A stretch of DNA of 64,000 nucleotides from Denitrovibrio sp. (GCA_002869145.1 PKTM01000020.1:91260-155259), one strand, 5' to 3'. Shown: positions 1 to 10,786, counted from the stretch's first letter. Numbers and translations are program-made. The notes: generated by a model from the letters alone, not told the origin.

Positions 1-106
1 TTCACTTGATTTTTCCATAGAGGTTAAAAACAAGAATGAGCTTGAGTCTGTTATGCGCAAAATAAAGACCATCGAAGGCATGGTAGAAGTTGTCTATAAG
101 AATTAG
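1..106 (+). CDS. RelA/SpoT-family (p)ppGpp synthetase/hydrolase, C-terminal end only (partial)
   Basis: The reading frame is open from the first base and ends in TAG at 104-106, giving the last 34 residues of a protein that begins before the window. The tail alternates beta-strand and helix: an SLDFSIEV strand, a helix around LESVMRKIKTIEGMVEV and a closing VVYKN strand. This is how the ACT domain at the C-terminus of long RelA/SpoT proteins ends, where it senses amino-acid or ribosome status and regulates (p)ppGpp turnover. Only the ACT tail is visible, so another ACT-domain protein is possible; the family call is by resemblance. Confidence 0.55.
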   Translation, partial: SLDFSIEVKNKNELESVMRKIKTIEGMVEVVYKN

Positions 107-124
107 TACATATAAAAGCCTGAT

Positions 125-140
125 GTTTAATTAATTAAAC
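125..140. repeat. 16-bp perfect palindrome between convergent genes
   Basis: GTTTAATTAATTAAAC is its own reverse complement. It lies between the stop of the RelA/SpoT-like gene and the stop of the antiporter gene and is followed on the plus strand by a short T-run. It may be a weak bidirectional terminator, but the stem is almost all A-T, so this is only a suggestion. Confidence 0.3.
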
Positions 141-150
141 CCTTTTTAAA

Positions 151-1359
151 TCAAGGCAGAGGCTTCTTTAAAGTTTTTAAATATACACTGAGGCTTAGCG
201 GCGGAAGCATAGTTGTTACAAATGCTATCAGAACCAGTATTGAAAAAACTGAGTCGTTAATAATGCCAAGCTTTAGCCCCACTGATGCTATGACAAGCTC
301 CACAGCCCCTCTGCCGTTTAGTGCAAAACCTACAATTGTAGCCTCCTGCCTGTTCATTTTACCAAGCAGAGCACCAGCGCCCCCTCCCACGAACTTTCCA
401 AGTATGGCAGCGAAAAGCAGCACGGAAACAAGAAGTAAATCAGTTCGGAAAATGTCGAATGTTACATGAAATGATAGGCTGACAAAAAATATTGGTCCTA
501 TAAAACCATAAGTGATTGATACGAACCTGTCGCTGATTTTGTTGAATAAATCTTTGTCTACAACACCCTCTCTGACGAAAAGTCCTGCCATATATGCACC
601 GATAATAATGTGAAGCCCTGCTATCTCTGCCATCACTCCAAACAGGAAAGCCATAACGAGTGCAAAGGTAAAGCCCTTTGACTCTCTGCCTGAGAAGTAT
701 TTACCTATTTTAGGATATACGAAAAGCCCTACTGATATTGTCACTGCAAAGAAAATCAGCACTTTTGCAGTAAGTATCATAAAGCTGAAAAAATCAAAAG
801 AGCCGGATTTAGTGGCGATATCTATTATAGCAGTGAAAAAAGCCAGAGACATTACGTCATCGATAATAGAAGCACCTATGATAACAGGTGTTACTCGTTT
901 TTCTGTGATGCCCATATCATGCAGAACTCTTGCATTTACAGCTATGGCGGTTATAGAAAGTCCCATAGCTACAAACAAAGATTGGTTTTGTCCCATACCG
1001 AACGCAGTGCATACAGCATAACCTATAAAAAATGGAATAATAAAACCGAAAATACCAACAAGACTAGACTGGTAGCTGTTTTGTTTAAGTTTTGCTGGGT
1101 CTGTCTCTAGCCCCGCATAAAACATCAGAAAAAACACTCCCAGTTCCGAGAGTATCTCTATCATCTCGTTAGGCACTATAACGCCTAACAGAGCCGGCCC
1201 GAATATGATTCCAGCGGTAAGCTCTCCTAAAACTGCGGGCTGCTTAAGTTTACGGCAGATAACACCTGTGGTCCATACTATCACAAGTATTAAGAGGAGG
1301 TTCAATGTAGGATCGTTAGAAGTGACATACTTTATGATTCCATCTGCAAATTTTTCCAA
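151..1359 (-). CDS. Cation:proton antiporter, CPA2 (KefB/NapA-like) membrane domain
   Basis: A 402-residue inner-membrane protein with about a dozen hydrophobic segments and no cytoplasmic TrkA-N or USP domain. The LGELTAGIIFGP segment near residues 44-55 is the signature of Na+/H+ exchanger family CPA2, and the SIIDDVMSL segment near residue 165 carries the acidic pair expected at the ion site. It should exchange Na+ or K+ for protons. Translation probably begins at TTG (1357-1359), preceded by AAGGA about 8 nt upstream. It lies 43 bp downstream of a UspE-like gene on the same strand, so the two may be cotranscribed; antiporter-Usp pairing is common. The exact ion cannot be told from sequence. 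Confidence 0.85.
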   Translation of the reverse strand: MEKFADGIIKYVTSNDPTLNLLLILVIVWTTGVICRKLKQPAVLGELTAGIIFGPALLGVIVPNEMIEILSELGVFFLMFYAGLETDPAKLKQNSYQSSLVGIFGFIIPFFIGYAVCTAFGMGQNQSLFVAMGLSITAIAVNARVLHDMGITEKRVTPVIIGASIIDDVMSLAFFTAIIDIATKSGSFDFFSFMILTAKVLIFFAVTISVGLFVYPKIGKYFSGRESKGFTFALVMAFLFGVMAEIAGLHIIIGAYMAGLFVREGVVDKDLFNKISDRFVSITYGFIGPIFFVSLSFHVTFDIFRTDLLLVSVLLFAAILGKFVGGGAGALLGKMNRQEATIVGFALNGRGAVELVIASVGLKLGIINDSVFSILVLIAFVTTMLPPLSLSVYLKTLKKPLP

Positions 1360-1402
1360 AACGTATTATCCTTTTATGGTTCTTATGTGGTTATTTTCAG
1401 AC

Positions 1403-2260
1403 CTAGGTAACAACCAGAACATCAGATACCAGCTCGTCCAGTATTTTCTCGGCGGTGTTACCTATAAGGGCTCCTGTTACACCTTTTCGCACAACAGACC
1501 CTATAACAACTATGTCTGCGTCAACTTTTTCCGCTGCCTCCAGTATGGCAATTTTCGCCTTCCCTTTGGAGAGGAAAACCTTATCTTTATCTATTCCGAA
1601 ATAAGCTCCGATAATCTCTTCATTAGACGAGAATGTGTCATCCTTGTCTTCTATATAGCTTTTGAATGTAACCGTATCTGTCACTGCGCTTACAATTGCC
1701 ACACTCATTCCGGTAAGCTGCGCAATTGTCTTTGCACGCTGAATAACAGCCATGTTCAGCCTTGCATGATCTTCATCCGGATACTCAAGGTTTATGGCTG
1801 CCAGTATAACGCCGCTGGTGTAGTCTTTGTCCTCCCGAACAAAAAGAATAGGGCTCACACACCTTCTGATAAGCATAAAGTCAGAAGTCTTTCTCATTTT
1901 TCTTTTTGATTTACCGTAAGCAAATGTAGATTTTACAATCAGATTACTAGCCCTGCGCACTGCAGCGTGGGGGATTGCCTCGTGCCAGTTTTTATGCCAG
2001 TAGAGTTCGAATGTTGATTTCACACTGTCACTTTCAATAGGCTTCACAAGTTCCTGAACCCATTCGAGCTTCTCTTCATAAAATCTATTTTTTGCATCGG
2101 ACATAGAGAATGATTTGTCTATTTGGCTTTTTTCAGGGTAATCGCTCACGAAGAAATGAACATGACTGCAGGCGTTGCGTGTTAGTTTGGAAACTCTGTC
2201 AAGCACAGCGTTATTGCCTGAAGTGGGGTCAATAACTACAAAAATGTTTGAATTGTATAT
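1403..2260 (-). CDS. Tandem universal stress protein, UspE-like, with a non-canonical (ATA) start
   Basis: The product holds two Usp-type alpha/beta domains. The second (about residues 145-285) ends with the classical nucleotide-loop pattern DIVVIGSVVRKGVTGALIGN and DVLVVT. The first conventional start is GTG at 2204-2206, but that would remove strand 1 of domain 1. In-frame codons upstream encode IFVVIDP, matching the VVIDP strand that opens UspE, and run back to a TGA at 2264-2266. The only well-placed initiator there is ATA at 2258-2260, 10 nt after AGGAG (2271-2275). An ATG-to-ATA change is the simplest reading, giving 285 residues. Usp proteins bind nucleotides and are stress-induced; the ligand here is unknown. 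Confidence 0.75.
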   Translation of the reverse strand: MYNSNIFVVIDPTSGNNAVLDRVSKLTRNACSHVHFFVSDYPEKSQIDKSFSMSDAKNRFYEEKLEWVQELVKPIESDSVKSTFELYWHKNWHEAIPHAAVRRASNLIVKSTFAYGKSKRKMRKTSDFMLIRRCVSPILFVREDKDYTSGVILAAINLEYPDEDHARLNMAVIQRAKTIAQLTGMSVAIVSAVTDTVTFKSYIEDKDDTFSSNEEIIGAYFGIDKDKVFLSKGKAKIAILEAAEKVDADIVVIGSVVRKGVTGALIGNTAEKILDELVSDVLVVT

Positions 2261-2341
2261 AACTCAGCTACTCCTAATTTGACTCTAACAATATTATAAT
2301 GCTAGCGAATAAGTTTAGCCATAGAATATGGCGGAATTATA

Positions 2342-4102
2342 TTAGGTGAAAAGTCCTGAGGCTCTCTCGGTCTTTCTGCGGATGCAATCATAGACTGCTT
2401 TTTCAGTGGAGATTATTGTAAGGTGTTTTCTTGCTCTGGTCAGCGCAGTATAAAACAGTTCTCTGGTAAGTATTTTGCTGTCTGATTCGGGGAGTACAAA
2501 AAGTACATGGTCAAACTCTGACCCCTGACTTTTGTGCACTGTCATTGAGTAGGCAGGGACATGGTCCGGAAGTCTGGCAGGAGTTATCATTCTGGTTTTA
2601 CTGTTTTCATCTGCGAAATGAGCCCTGCACTCTTCACCCTGACCGAGTATAAGCCCTGTTTCACCGTTGAAAAGGGAGAGACCATAGTCGTTTTGAACTA
2701 TCATAACGGGCATTCCGTTATAGAATTGCTTTGTATTGTCGTTTATACCCGCTTTAAAAAGTGTTTTTAACGCCACAGCATTTATGTGGTCGGTGCCGCC
2801 TGCTGTTTTTCTGTGTGGAGTAAGAATCCTGAACCTGTTGAAAAGCTCTATTGCATTTGCAGGGTCATCTGTTGATGTGTAGCTTTTGACATGATCAAGT
2901 ATAAAAGTGCCTATAACACTTTCAAAGCTGTCGTCCAGTTTGATGAAATCAACAACCCCTGTGCTGTCTTTTTTAAGAACATCCAGAGCGGTATCTGCAT
3001 CGCCCGCCCCGGCTGCTGCTGCAAGAAGTCCTATCCCCTCATCACTTTTATATCTGTAGCTTTTGTCCAGCATTATGGTTATGTTTGAAAACCTGTCACC
3101 GGAACCTCTGAGTGGGGAATCTGAGATGTTTGAAAGCAGCTCAGCACGTTCTTTTGTAAAATCCCCAACCGGAGCGTTCAGGCATATATCCCCAAGCACT
3201 GCTCCCGGCTGTACGGATGCCAGCTGGTCCTTGTCGCCCATCAAGATAAGACGGCAGTCACTCTTTAGGCCGTCAATAAGCTTTGCCATAAGCCTGACAT
3301 CCACCATAGATGCTTCATCCACAACCAAAATGTCATACGGCAGTTTATTATCTTTGTCATAAACAGGTCTTTTGCTGTCTCCTGTCATTCCCAGCAGCCT
3401 GTGTATTGTGACCGCTTTTTCAGGTATGTGTTCAGCTCCAGAGTCACCTGACACACTATTTCGTTTTTCTGTAATGGTCTCAGTCAGTCTTGAAGCAGCT
3501 TTGCCTGTTGGTGCACAAACGGCTGTTTTTAGAGGTTTTCCGGAGATGTCTCCCATAAGCGCAATGAGACTGAATACTGTAGTGGTCTTACCTGTGCCGG
3601 GGCCACCGGAGATAACAGACAGGCTGTTCAAAGCGGCGTTTGCTGCGGCAGCTTTCTGCATGGAATTCTCAGGGAAATAGCTGTTGATAACTTTCAAAAG
3701 TCTGTCAATTTCACACTGGTCATCTCTTAGGGCGCGCTCTTTAATGAAATCTGCTACAGATTTTTCGTCCGAGTAAAAACTTTTCATGTAAAGACTGTTG
3801 CCTGCTTTGATAAAAGGGGCGTTCATGGATGGCGCTTCAGCTATTACACCAGCGTCAATAAGGCTGTTTATCATCTCTTTACGAAGTACACTATCTATAT
3901 CTTTCTGATACGTTTCATAAAATTCAAAAAGCTCAGGTTTCTCTGTGTCCAGACATGTGTTTCCGCCTTCTGTTGCATTAAAGATCAGCGCAAAAAGAAG
4001 CTCTCCTTCTGGGACACAGAAAGATTCGGCAATATTTTTTGCAAAATATATATCGATATCTCTAAGATGTTTTCTGTCTCTCAGTTCCTGTAATATGTTC
4101 AT
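2342..4102 (-). CDS. recD: Exodeoxyribonuclease V alpha subunit, RecD helicase
   Basis: A 586-residue superfamily 1B helicase, the fast 5'-3' motor of RecBCD. Walker A GGPGTGKTTT lies near residue 166, the Walker B/DEAD-like DEASMVD near 262, and the C-terminal motif YSMTVHKSQGSEFDHV near 515, followed by ALTRARKHL at the end of the second RecA fold. It is the last gene of recC-recB-recD and its start overlaps the recB stop by 4 bp (ATGA), so it is probably translationally coupled. Its length matches the family. Together with RecB and RecC it would process double-strand ends for RecA loading and degrade foreign linear DNA. Confidence 0.95.
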   Translation of the reverse strand: MNILQELRDRKHLRDIDIYFAKNIAESFCVPEGELLFALIFNATEGGNTCLDTEKPELFEFYETYQKDIDSVLRKEMINSLIDAGVIAEAPSMNAPFIKAGNSLYMKSFYSDEKSVADFIKERALRDDQCEIDRLLKVINSYFPENSMQKAAAANAALNSLSVISGGPGTGKTTTVFSLIALMGDISGKPLKTAVCAPTGKAASRLTETITEKRNSVSGDSGAEHIPEKAVTIHRLLGMTGDSKRPVYDKDNKLPYDILVVDEASMVDVRLMAKLIDGLKSDCRLILMGDKDQLASVQPGAVLGDICLNAPVGDFTKERAELLSNISDSPLRGSGDRFSNITIMLDKSYRYKSDEGIGLLAAAAGAGDADTALDVLKKDSTGVVDFIKLDDSFESVIGTFILDHVKSYTSTDDPANAIELFNRFRILTPHRKTAGGTDHINAVALKTLFKAGINDNTKQFYNGMPVMIVQNDYGLSLFNGETGLILGQGEECRAHFADENSKTRMITPARLPDHVPAYSMTVHKSQGSEFDHVLFVLPESDSKILTRELFYTALTRARKHLTIISTEKAVYDCIRRKTERASGLFT

Positions 4103-7100
4103 GGTCTTTTCACCAGTTTTTCAAGTTCTTCTATAGTAGATCCCTTAGGACTGTGCAGATAAAAACCTTCGGTTCCAAGAGAGTTTACACCCCTCATAAA
4201 GAGATACAGTCCGCCGCCTATGTGAGTGTCGAAGCTATAGTGGGGTATCAGCTTTTTCAGGTGCATGTGCAGTGCGAGGATATAGATGTGCATCTGCATA
4301 TAGTAATGACTGCCCAGCATCTCAGCGTGCATCTTTTCAAAAGAGTAAGAATGTATATCACTTCCCAGATGATTAGATTTCCAGTCGAGAACCCAGTATT
4401 TGCCGTTTTGCTGAAAAATAAGGTCGGCAAACCCGTTCATAAACCCCTGCATAGTGCTAAAGCTGAGTGTGGAGGCCGCCTTTGCAAAGTCATCTTCGCC
4501 GCTTTTTTCGAAAATGTCTGATATATCTGCTGAACTGAATTTTCCTGTACTGATATGAAACTCCATCTCCGGTATGTATTGCCCTTTTTTGAGTTTCGAA
4601 AGGTTTATGCCTGCCACATCTTTCTCTATAATACTTATGAGGTTGTCCGCTACGGCAGGAGCATACGACTGATCAAATGAATACTTTTCAAGCTTTTCAT
4701 GGACGGTGTCTAAAACAGAAAACTTGCTGTAGTTTTCGAAATATATATTTTCCATACACTCGTGGAGAAATGTTCCGGCTTTTGCCCCTTTTGGGAAACT
4801 GAATATGTCAAATCTGGATGTCTCCTCCTGTTTCTCCTGTGCTGTGAACTGGTCGGTGTCTTTCACACCTGCGCTGGATGAGTGTATCAGTCTGGAGAAG
4901 CTGTTTATCTGCCAGCCGTAGGGGATTACTGAGCTGAATGTCCTGCCTGCTGTTTTCGGTTTCTCCTTAGAGTTTGTGTATGTCTGGACGACATTTTCAG
5001 GCAGACTGCATACTCTTATGCCCGTTTCAGATGCAAAGGATTTCAGCACGGTAGGATCATATTTTTCATATTCGCCGTTTATCAGCTTTGCTATGGAGGT
5101 TTTGTAGCTCTCTTTCGCCTCACCCCAGGCAGTGAAGCAGACAGAGTTTGCTCTTGTAAGTGCTACATAAGCTATCCGCAGGTCTTCTGCCATTTTTTCA
5201 TCGTTTGCGTAATCTTTTGATTGCTGCGAATCAGTAATGTCCAGATAATATTTTTCGTCTTTATGATATTTAGGGTAGTTCTTAACTCTCGGGTTGCTTC
5301 CTGACGGGAACATCAAAAAAGGTGTGTAGACGATGTTGTATTCAAGCCCCTTGCTTTTGAAAATGGTGATAATGGTAACAGCATTCTCGTCACTGTCCAT
5401 CTTTAGCTCCGCTTCTTCCTCTCTGCCGTTTTCCTGAGTCATTTTCTCTTTCATCCACTTAAGAATGTCTGAGGGTGAGGCTTTTCTGTCCGCCTCGTGT
5501 CTTTGAGCCAGTTCGCTGAGATGGATAAGGTTCGTCAGCTTGCGTTCGCCGTTTTTCGTTGCGGCAGTTTTTTCAAAAAGCCTTCGTGATGCAGCCAGAC
5601 TGAAAAACATAGGCGCAAAACCTTTCATATTTATCAGGTCGTTATATGATCGAAACTCCTCTGTTATGCGGTCCCACTCTTCTGTTTCCGTTATGCCGTG
5701 GATGTCATTTGCATTGTAGCCGAAGAGACTTGTAGCCATTGCTGTTTTTACAGCTTTTTGACTGAAAGGCGATATGACAGCCTGCAAAACAGATATCAGC
5801 TCCATAGCTTCTACACTGTCAAATACTGATTCTGAGCCGGACATAACAGCGGGTACCAGACAATCAGCAAGGGCTTCTTTTACCATAATCATCTGTTTTC
5901 TGCTGCGGCAAAGCACAGCTATGTCAGATGGCTGTACAGGTTTTCCGTCAAGAGATGCATTACCGCTGGCTGAGGTGTTCAGCAGTTCGGCTATGTGTCT
6001 GGCTGTAGAACCTGCTATCTGCTGAGCGGTAGTTTTTTCAGCGTTCCATATGGTCATTGGCGGGTAGGTTTTGCCGTTGACATTAAGTCTGTAATTCTTA
6101 TCTCCCCTTGACGGTTTATAGCTGATGTCGTCCATCAGAAATGAGTTCTCTTTATCAAAGAATTTATTAACACTCTCCACCAGATTGCTGTCTGAGCGGT
6201 AGTTTTGGGTAAGGGTGTATTTATCGCCACCCGATTTTGACGCTTTCAGATAAGCGTATACATCTGCCCCGCGAAACGAATATATTGCTTGTTTCGGGTC
6301 GCCTATCATAAAGAACGGCCGCCCTTTTTTGCCGAATGCGATATTAAATATATCGTACTGATAAGGGTCGGTATCCTGAAACTCATCTATAAGTGCGGCC
6401 ATATATTTGCTGTACAGAGTGTTTGCCATAGAGCTTCCATCTGTGCACACTGCGTCACGCATTCTTGTTATAAGATCATCGTAAGACTGCATATTATTGT
6501 TCAGCTTGTGCTTTTCCAGATTGCTGTCCATATAATCGCACAGCCGGTATTTCAAACCGCTCACGTAGTTTTCTGTCAGCGTGTTAAATTCCTCCGCATC
6601 TTTATACCAGTTTTCAAATATCTCAAAAAAGCTGTGATCAAGAGAATGTCCCTTTTTTAAACTTTTAGTGACATTGCTTTGGGTAAGTCTTATTAAATCA
6701 CCGTCTGAGTCTTCCATAGTATATCTGTTTTCGAGTATCTTTTTTTCAAAAATTGCCAGAGTCCTTTCGACTATGTGTATGCTGTATGAATTTCTGTTTA
6801 GAGGGTAGTTGGGATTTGCCGGGTCGAGAAGCTCCGTAACCTCTTCACGCACAAGTTTCCACTCTTTTGATATAACGCCAAACGCTGCTTCTATGTATTT
6901 TGCATTGTCAGCAACTTCCTGTTCGCTTATCTCCTTCTCTGGTCTGATAAGTTCCGCAGAGAGGCTTGATGAAACCTGCATGTAAAAATCCACTAACCCG
7001 TCTGGGGATTCCTTTGCCAGTCTTGGTATCACAGCCTTGTCTGCACTGTAAAAATTCTTACGCCAGAAATCATACACAGGTTTTTTTATTATCTCTCTGA

Positions 7101-7551
7101 TGTCTCCGGAAAGCTCCACGTCATAAGGAATTTTTCCTGAGAATGCGCTCTCTTTCAGCATCCTCTGACAGAAGCCGTGTATGGTGAAAACCGAACACTG
7201 ATCAAAGTCTCTGATGGCGTATTTGATAAGCTTCAGATCGCTTTCAGCACTTTTTGCTCTTTCGTCTGCATATTCACAAGCAAAAGGGTCATCAGGTGGC
7301 GTGGTACCGTCTTTTCTACTCAGTATGGCATCACGCACAGCCAGAAGCCTGCGGTATATCTTTGCCTTTAAATCTGAGACGGCGGCCTTGGTATATGTAA
7401 CCACCAGAATGGATTCCACACTGTACTGCTTCTCTATGATCATCCGTACAAATAGTCCGGTTATGTTGTATGTTTTACCAGTCCCTGCGTTTGCCTCTAT
7501 AAGGTTTGTGCCAGTAAGGGGAGCTTTCAGAAGCTCTAGTTCCTGCTTCAT
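4099..7551 (-). CDS. recB: Exodeoxyribonuclease V beta subunit, RecB helicase-nuclease
   Basis: A 1150-residue UvrD-like (SF1A) 3'-5' helicase with a C-terminal nuclease. Walker A ANAGTGKTYN is at residues 20-29, the DEFQDTDPYQYDIF motif II near 388, and FFMIGDPKQAIYSFRGAD follows with motif III. The PD-(D/E)XK nuclease core ILDWKSNHLG is near residue 1054, so both motor and nuclease look intact. Length is close to the usual ~1180. It overlaps recC by 4 bp upstream and recD by 4 bp downstream. Its function depends on RecC, which carries an internal stop in this sequence (see that entry). Confidence 0.95.
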   Translation of the reverse strand: MKQELELLKAPLTGTNLIEANAGTGKTYNITGLFVRMIIEKQYSVESILVVTYTKAAVSDLKAKIYRRLLAVRDAILSRKDGTTPPDDPFACEYADERAKSAESDLKLIKYAIRDFDQCSVFTIHGFCQRMLKESAFSGKIPYDVELSGDIREIIKKPVYDFWRKNFYSADKAVIPRLAKESPDGLVDFYMQVSSSLSAELIRPEKEISEQEVADNAKYIEAAFGVISKEWKLVREEVTELLDPANPNYPLNRNSYSIHIVERTLAIFEKKILENRYTMEDSDGDLIRLTQSNVTKSLKKGHSLDHSFFEIFENWYKDAEEFNTLTENYVSGLKYRLCDYMDSNLEKHKLNNNMQSYDDLITRMRDAVCTDGSSMANTLYSKYMAALIDEFQDTDPYQYDIFNIAFGKKGRPFFMIGDPKQAIYSFRGADVYAYLKASKSGGDKYTLTQNYRSDSNLVESVNKFFDKENSFLMDDISYKPSRGDKNYRLNVNGKTYPPMTIWNAEKTTAQQIAGSTARHIAELLNTSASGNASLDGKPVQPSDIAVLCRSRKQMIMVKEALADCLVPAVMSGSESVFDSVEAMELISVLQAVISPFSQKAVKTAMATSLFGYNANDIHGITETEEWDRITEEFRSYNDLINMKGFAPMFFSLAASRRLFEKTAATKNGERKLTNLIHLSELAQRHEADRKASPSDILKWMKEKMTQENGREEEAELKMDSDENAVTIITIFKSKGLEYNIVYTPFLMFPSGSNPRVKNYPKYHKDEKYYLDITDSQQSKDYANDEKMAEDLRIAYVALTRANSVCFTAWGEAKESYKTSIAKLINGEYEKYDPTVLKSFASETGIRVCSLPENVVQTYTNSKEKPKTAGRTFSSVIPYGWQINSFSRLIHSSSAGVKDTDQFTAQEKQEETSRFDIFSFPKGAKAGTFLHECMENIYFENYSKFSVLDTVHEKLEKYSFDQSYAPAVADNLISIIEKDVAGINLSKLKKGQYIPEMEFHISTGKFSSADISDIFEKSGEDDFAKAASTLSFSTMQGFMNGFADLIFQQNGKYWVLDWKSNHLGSDIHSYSFEKMHAEMLGSHYYMQMHIYILALHMHLKKLIPHYSFDTHIGGGLYLFMRGVNSLGTEGFYLHSPKGSTIEELEKLVKRP

Positions 7552-10500
7552 TTTACCCCCTGTATATGCTCAATTATAGGTTTTAATACGATATTTGTTA
7601 TCTCTTCATCCGGTCGGATTTCCCCTCCGAAACATATCTGAAATGCAAAATCATTTGCCAGTTTATTATATTTGTCAGCGCTGATACCTTTTGGTCGTTT
7701 TATCATCTCTGTTCCGTCAGATATGTGAAATCTCAGAGGTGTTCTGCATCCTTTTTTAAAGAGTTTCATTAGCTCTTGCAGATGGTTTCCGCTGTATGGA
7801 GGTAACTCAATATGCGCTTCATTCCCTATGAGTAGTGTCGTAAAAGGGCTCTCAATGTTTAAAAGCAGGTGTCTGATCCACCCTTTGATAAGGTCTTTAG
7901 GCTTTATCTTTGCAGGTCTTATGTATGCGTGTCTGGCGCCTGATATACCCGGAATATGTGCTTTTATTAAAACGTCATCCACAGTAAGCTCTATCTCTTT
8001 CTCTTCAGGTCTGCCGCCCAGAAGACTGAATGCGTTTTCTGCCATGGCTGAGCTTGTTCTTCTTGTTTCTTCTATGTAGTAGATGCCAAGATTTTCCGGC
8101 GGAAGCTGCGCTGTCATGTACTGATATGTAAGTGCATCGGTGTTATCGCCAGCGAGTTTTCTGTTTATAGAATCTTCCTGAAGGTTATAATTGTTAAGTC
8201 CGTCCAGAACCATGTGCTCTGTCTCAGGGAGTGTTTCGTCATATATTCTGCTGTTTATGCCGAGTGTCTTTTTTAAAAAATATGCAGGCGGGCTCACAAA
8301 GAAATTCTCAAAATCAGCCAGCGTAACCTCGGTAAGCTCTTCTGTTTCAACAGGTAAATCTGCAAAGCTGTGCGGTTTCTTTTCACCAGACAAAGCGATG
8401 GCTGCGGCATATCTCGCAGGGGAATATGTGAACAGCCGTCCACCTTTGAAATAGTCTCTGGAGAAGCTGTGAAGTTTATGTCTGGTGGTTATATCCTTTT
8501 GAGCAAATCTGTTTTGCATATGAGTGAGCAGTTCTGTGACAAGTGTGGAAGGGGGGAGCTCAGAGTTGTCCCTTTCACTTTGACCTTTATAACTGAGAAT
8601 AAGCTTATCCCTAGCAGAGATCAGCGTTTCCAAGAAGAGATACCTGTCGCTGTCACGATTGTTTCTGTCGCCCGGTTTTGGCGATTTTGCCATCAGGTCA
8701 AACTCAAGAGAGACCTTTTGTCTGGGGAAAGTGTTCTCGTCCAGGCCTGCTATGGCTATTATACGGAAAGGGATGCTCCTCATAGGCAGCATAGCGCAGA
8801 AGGTGACCCTGCCGGACATAAAGCCTTTTGCTCCCCTTGTTTCACCAAGCATCTCTTTAAGACGCTCTTCAACAGGGGTGAAGTTTATCGGATCTGTAAA
8901 CTCAGAAGATTCAGCGGCAATTTCCGCTATGGAAGAATTCAGATTCAGAGTGTCGTCTGCGAAGTTATATGACTGGCTAAGGAATGTTTCCGCTATCTCA
9001 TGCATAAGTGCGCACCAGTCTGATATTGTCATATTGGTTTTAAGTAGTTTTGAATAGTAAGCAGCCTTATCTGCAAATCGCATAACTCCGCCTATCTGCT
9101 CAGCCAGAGAGAAGGGGATATCTTTCACCGCTGCGTCAATATACACGCATCAGGTGCTGCCTTCTGCAAGACCAAGCGAGATACGTCTGAGGGCTTTTTT
9201 CCATGTGAAGATGTCTGTTATCTCAAGTCCTTCGCTTTTGAGGTGTTCAGCATCGTGCCCCCAGAATGCCCCAGAGTTTTCAAAAACAGAGGAGAGGGTG
9301 TTTAAATCTGTGATATTTATGTCAAAATTATCTGCAACTATGTCATATGAAAGAACTTTGAAAACGTCAGAAAGAGAAAAATCTCCCTCCAGAAGCGATA
9401 AAAGCTCCAGAAAAACCCCTGCTGGCCGGTTGGTCTGACGTTCGCTGATGTCTGCTATGGAGTAAGGTATTGCGCTTCTGTCATCGTAAGGGTTGTCAAA
9501 TACTGCTTTAATGTAAGGTGAATATTTTTCTATGTCAGGTGTCATCACCAGAACATCAGACGGCTGAAGGTCTTTGCCGGACTGAAAGATATCCAAAAGC
9601 TGATCGTAAAGTGTTTCCATCTCACGCAGTGGGTTATGGCATGAGTTTATTATGATAGAATTGTCGTAAGCAGGTTCACTGTCTACACGTTCAAGGTCAA
9701 GTATCTCAGCTTGAACAGTGTTCAGCATAGTGTCTGCGGATATGTCTTCGTAGTACTCCTCGGTGATGAAAGAATCGTCCGACCCTAGGATGTGGTCGAA
9801 GAAATCCCTCCCTATAACGCCGAGGTTGTCCAGAAGCTCGTGCTTCTCCTCAATGTACATCTGTTGAGCAGTAAGCCCCGTGCGTTTCTCTTTGCGTCTT
9901 ATGTCCCGCACTGTGTGACTGTCACCCCAGTACTGTCTGGTGGGGCTCAGCAGATAAAAATACACATCTGTGTGGAGTGATGCGGCCTTCAGCATGTCTA
10001 TAAAAAAGGCTGGAAGCACGCTTATGCCGAATATGTGCAGAGGCGAGTTTTGATTTATATTTTCAGGCTTTGCCTTTTCAGCATCTTTTATAAAACGATG
10101 AAAAACGCTTGTCTTGCAGTTTCTTTTATTTGCAAATAGGGAGCGGAACATCTCCAGCTGCCATATATCTTTGTCGTCTTTTGGTGTTTGTTTTGGTGAA
10201 GGGGAGAGCCAGTCAAGTATCATCTCAGGCCTGTATATCTGGTACTGATCAAAGGTGTCGGCTATGCGGCCTGCCAGTCTGAACGCTTTTATATTCCCTT
10301 CGTCATCCTCCAGATAGCTGTTTATCTGATCGTATATTGGCTCCTGTGGAAGGTTTAACAGTTTACTGAAAACGCTCCATATGAGCTCCTGTTTTTCCGG
10401 CCAGAGTGCTCTTTCGCCAGCTTTTACACCAGCCAGCCTCTTCATCAGTGCGCCGGGGAATATAAAATCGAGGTTGGCGCTTATTCCTGTTTTTTCTGCA

Positions 10501-10646
10501 AGTTTCAGCCCTATCCAGCGCTGCATACCGGGTGTCTGAATGCATATGGACGAGCCTATGAGCGGATTTGTGCCTGAACAGCAGATATTTGCATCGAGCA
10601 GATCAAGCAGTTTCTCCAGTCTGTTACCAGTATAAATTTTCAGCAT
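7548..10646 (-). pseudogene. recC: Exodeoxyribonuclease V gamma subunit RecC, interrupted by one in-frame TGA
   Basis: RecC is the Chi-recognition and scaffold subunit. The N-terminal part (9150-10646) begins MLKIYTGNRLEKLL, the typical RecC opening, at ATG 10644-10646 after AGAGG; an in-frame start 39 nt further upstream is less likely. It carries the inactive-helicase features VLVMTPDIEKY and PYSIADIS. The C-terminal part (7548-9146) continues in the same frame with RIIAIAGLDENTFPRQ. The only break is TGA at 9150-9152; the codons on either side read EGST and CVYIDAAVKD. A GTG six bases after the stop might allow re-initiation and a split protein. Full length would be about 1030 residues (E. 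coli RecC is about 1120). CGA-to-TGA is the simplest cause. Confidence 0.85.
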
Positions 10647-10786
10647 TACAACCTCTTCACTGATTATAAACGTGCTTAGAGACAATGTGAAGAATAACGT
10701 AGCTTTTCAGTAAATATAAAAATGATTACTCTGGAAATGCTCCCAAAAACTGCTAAAATAAAGATATTATTATTTAGGTGTAGTAA

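Noticed and set aside
1205..1909. 234-codon plus-strand frame
   Set aside because: Antisense to the antiporter and UspE-like genes, which match known families.
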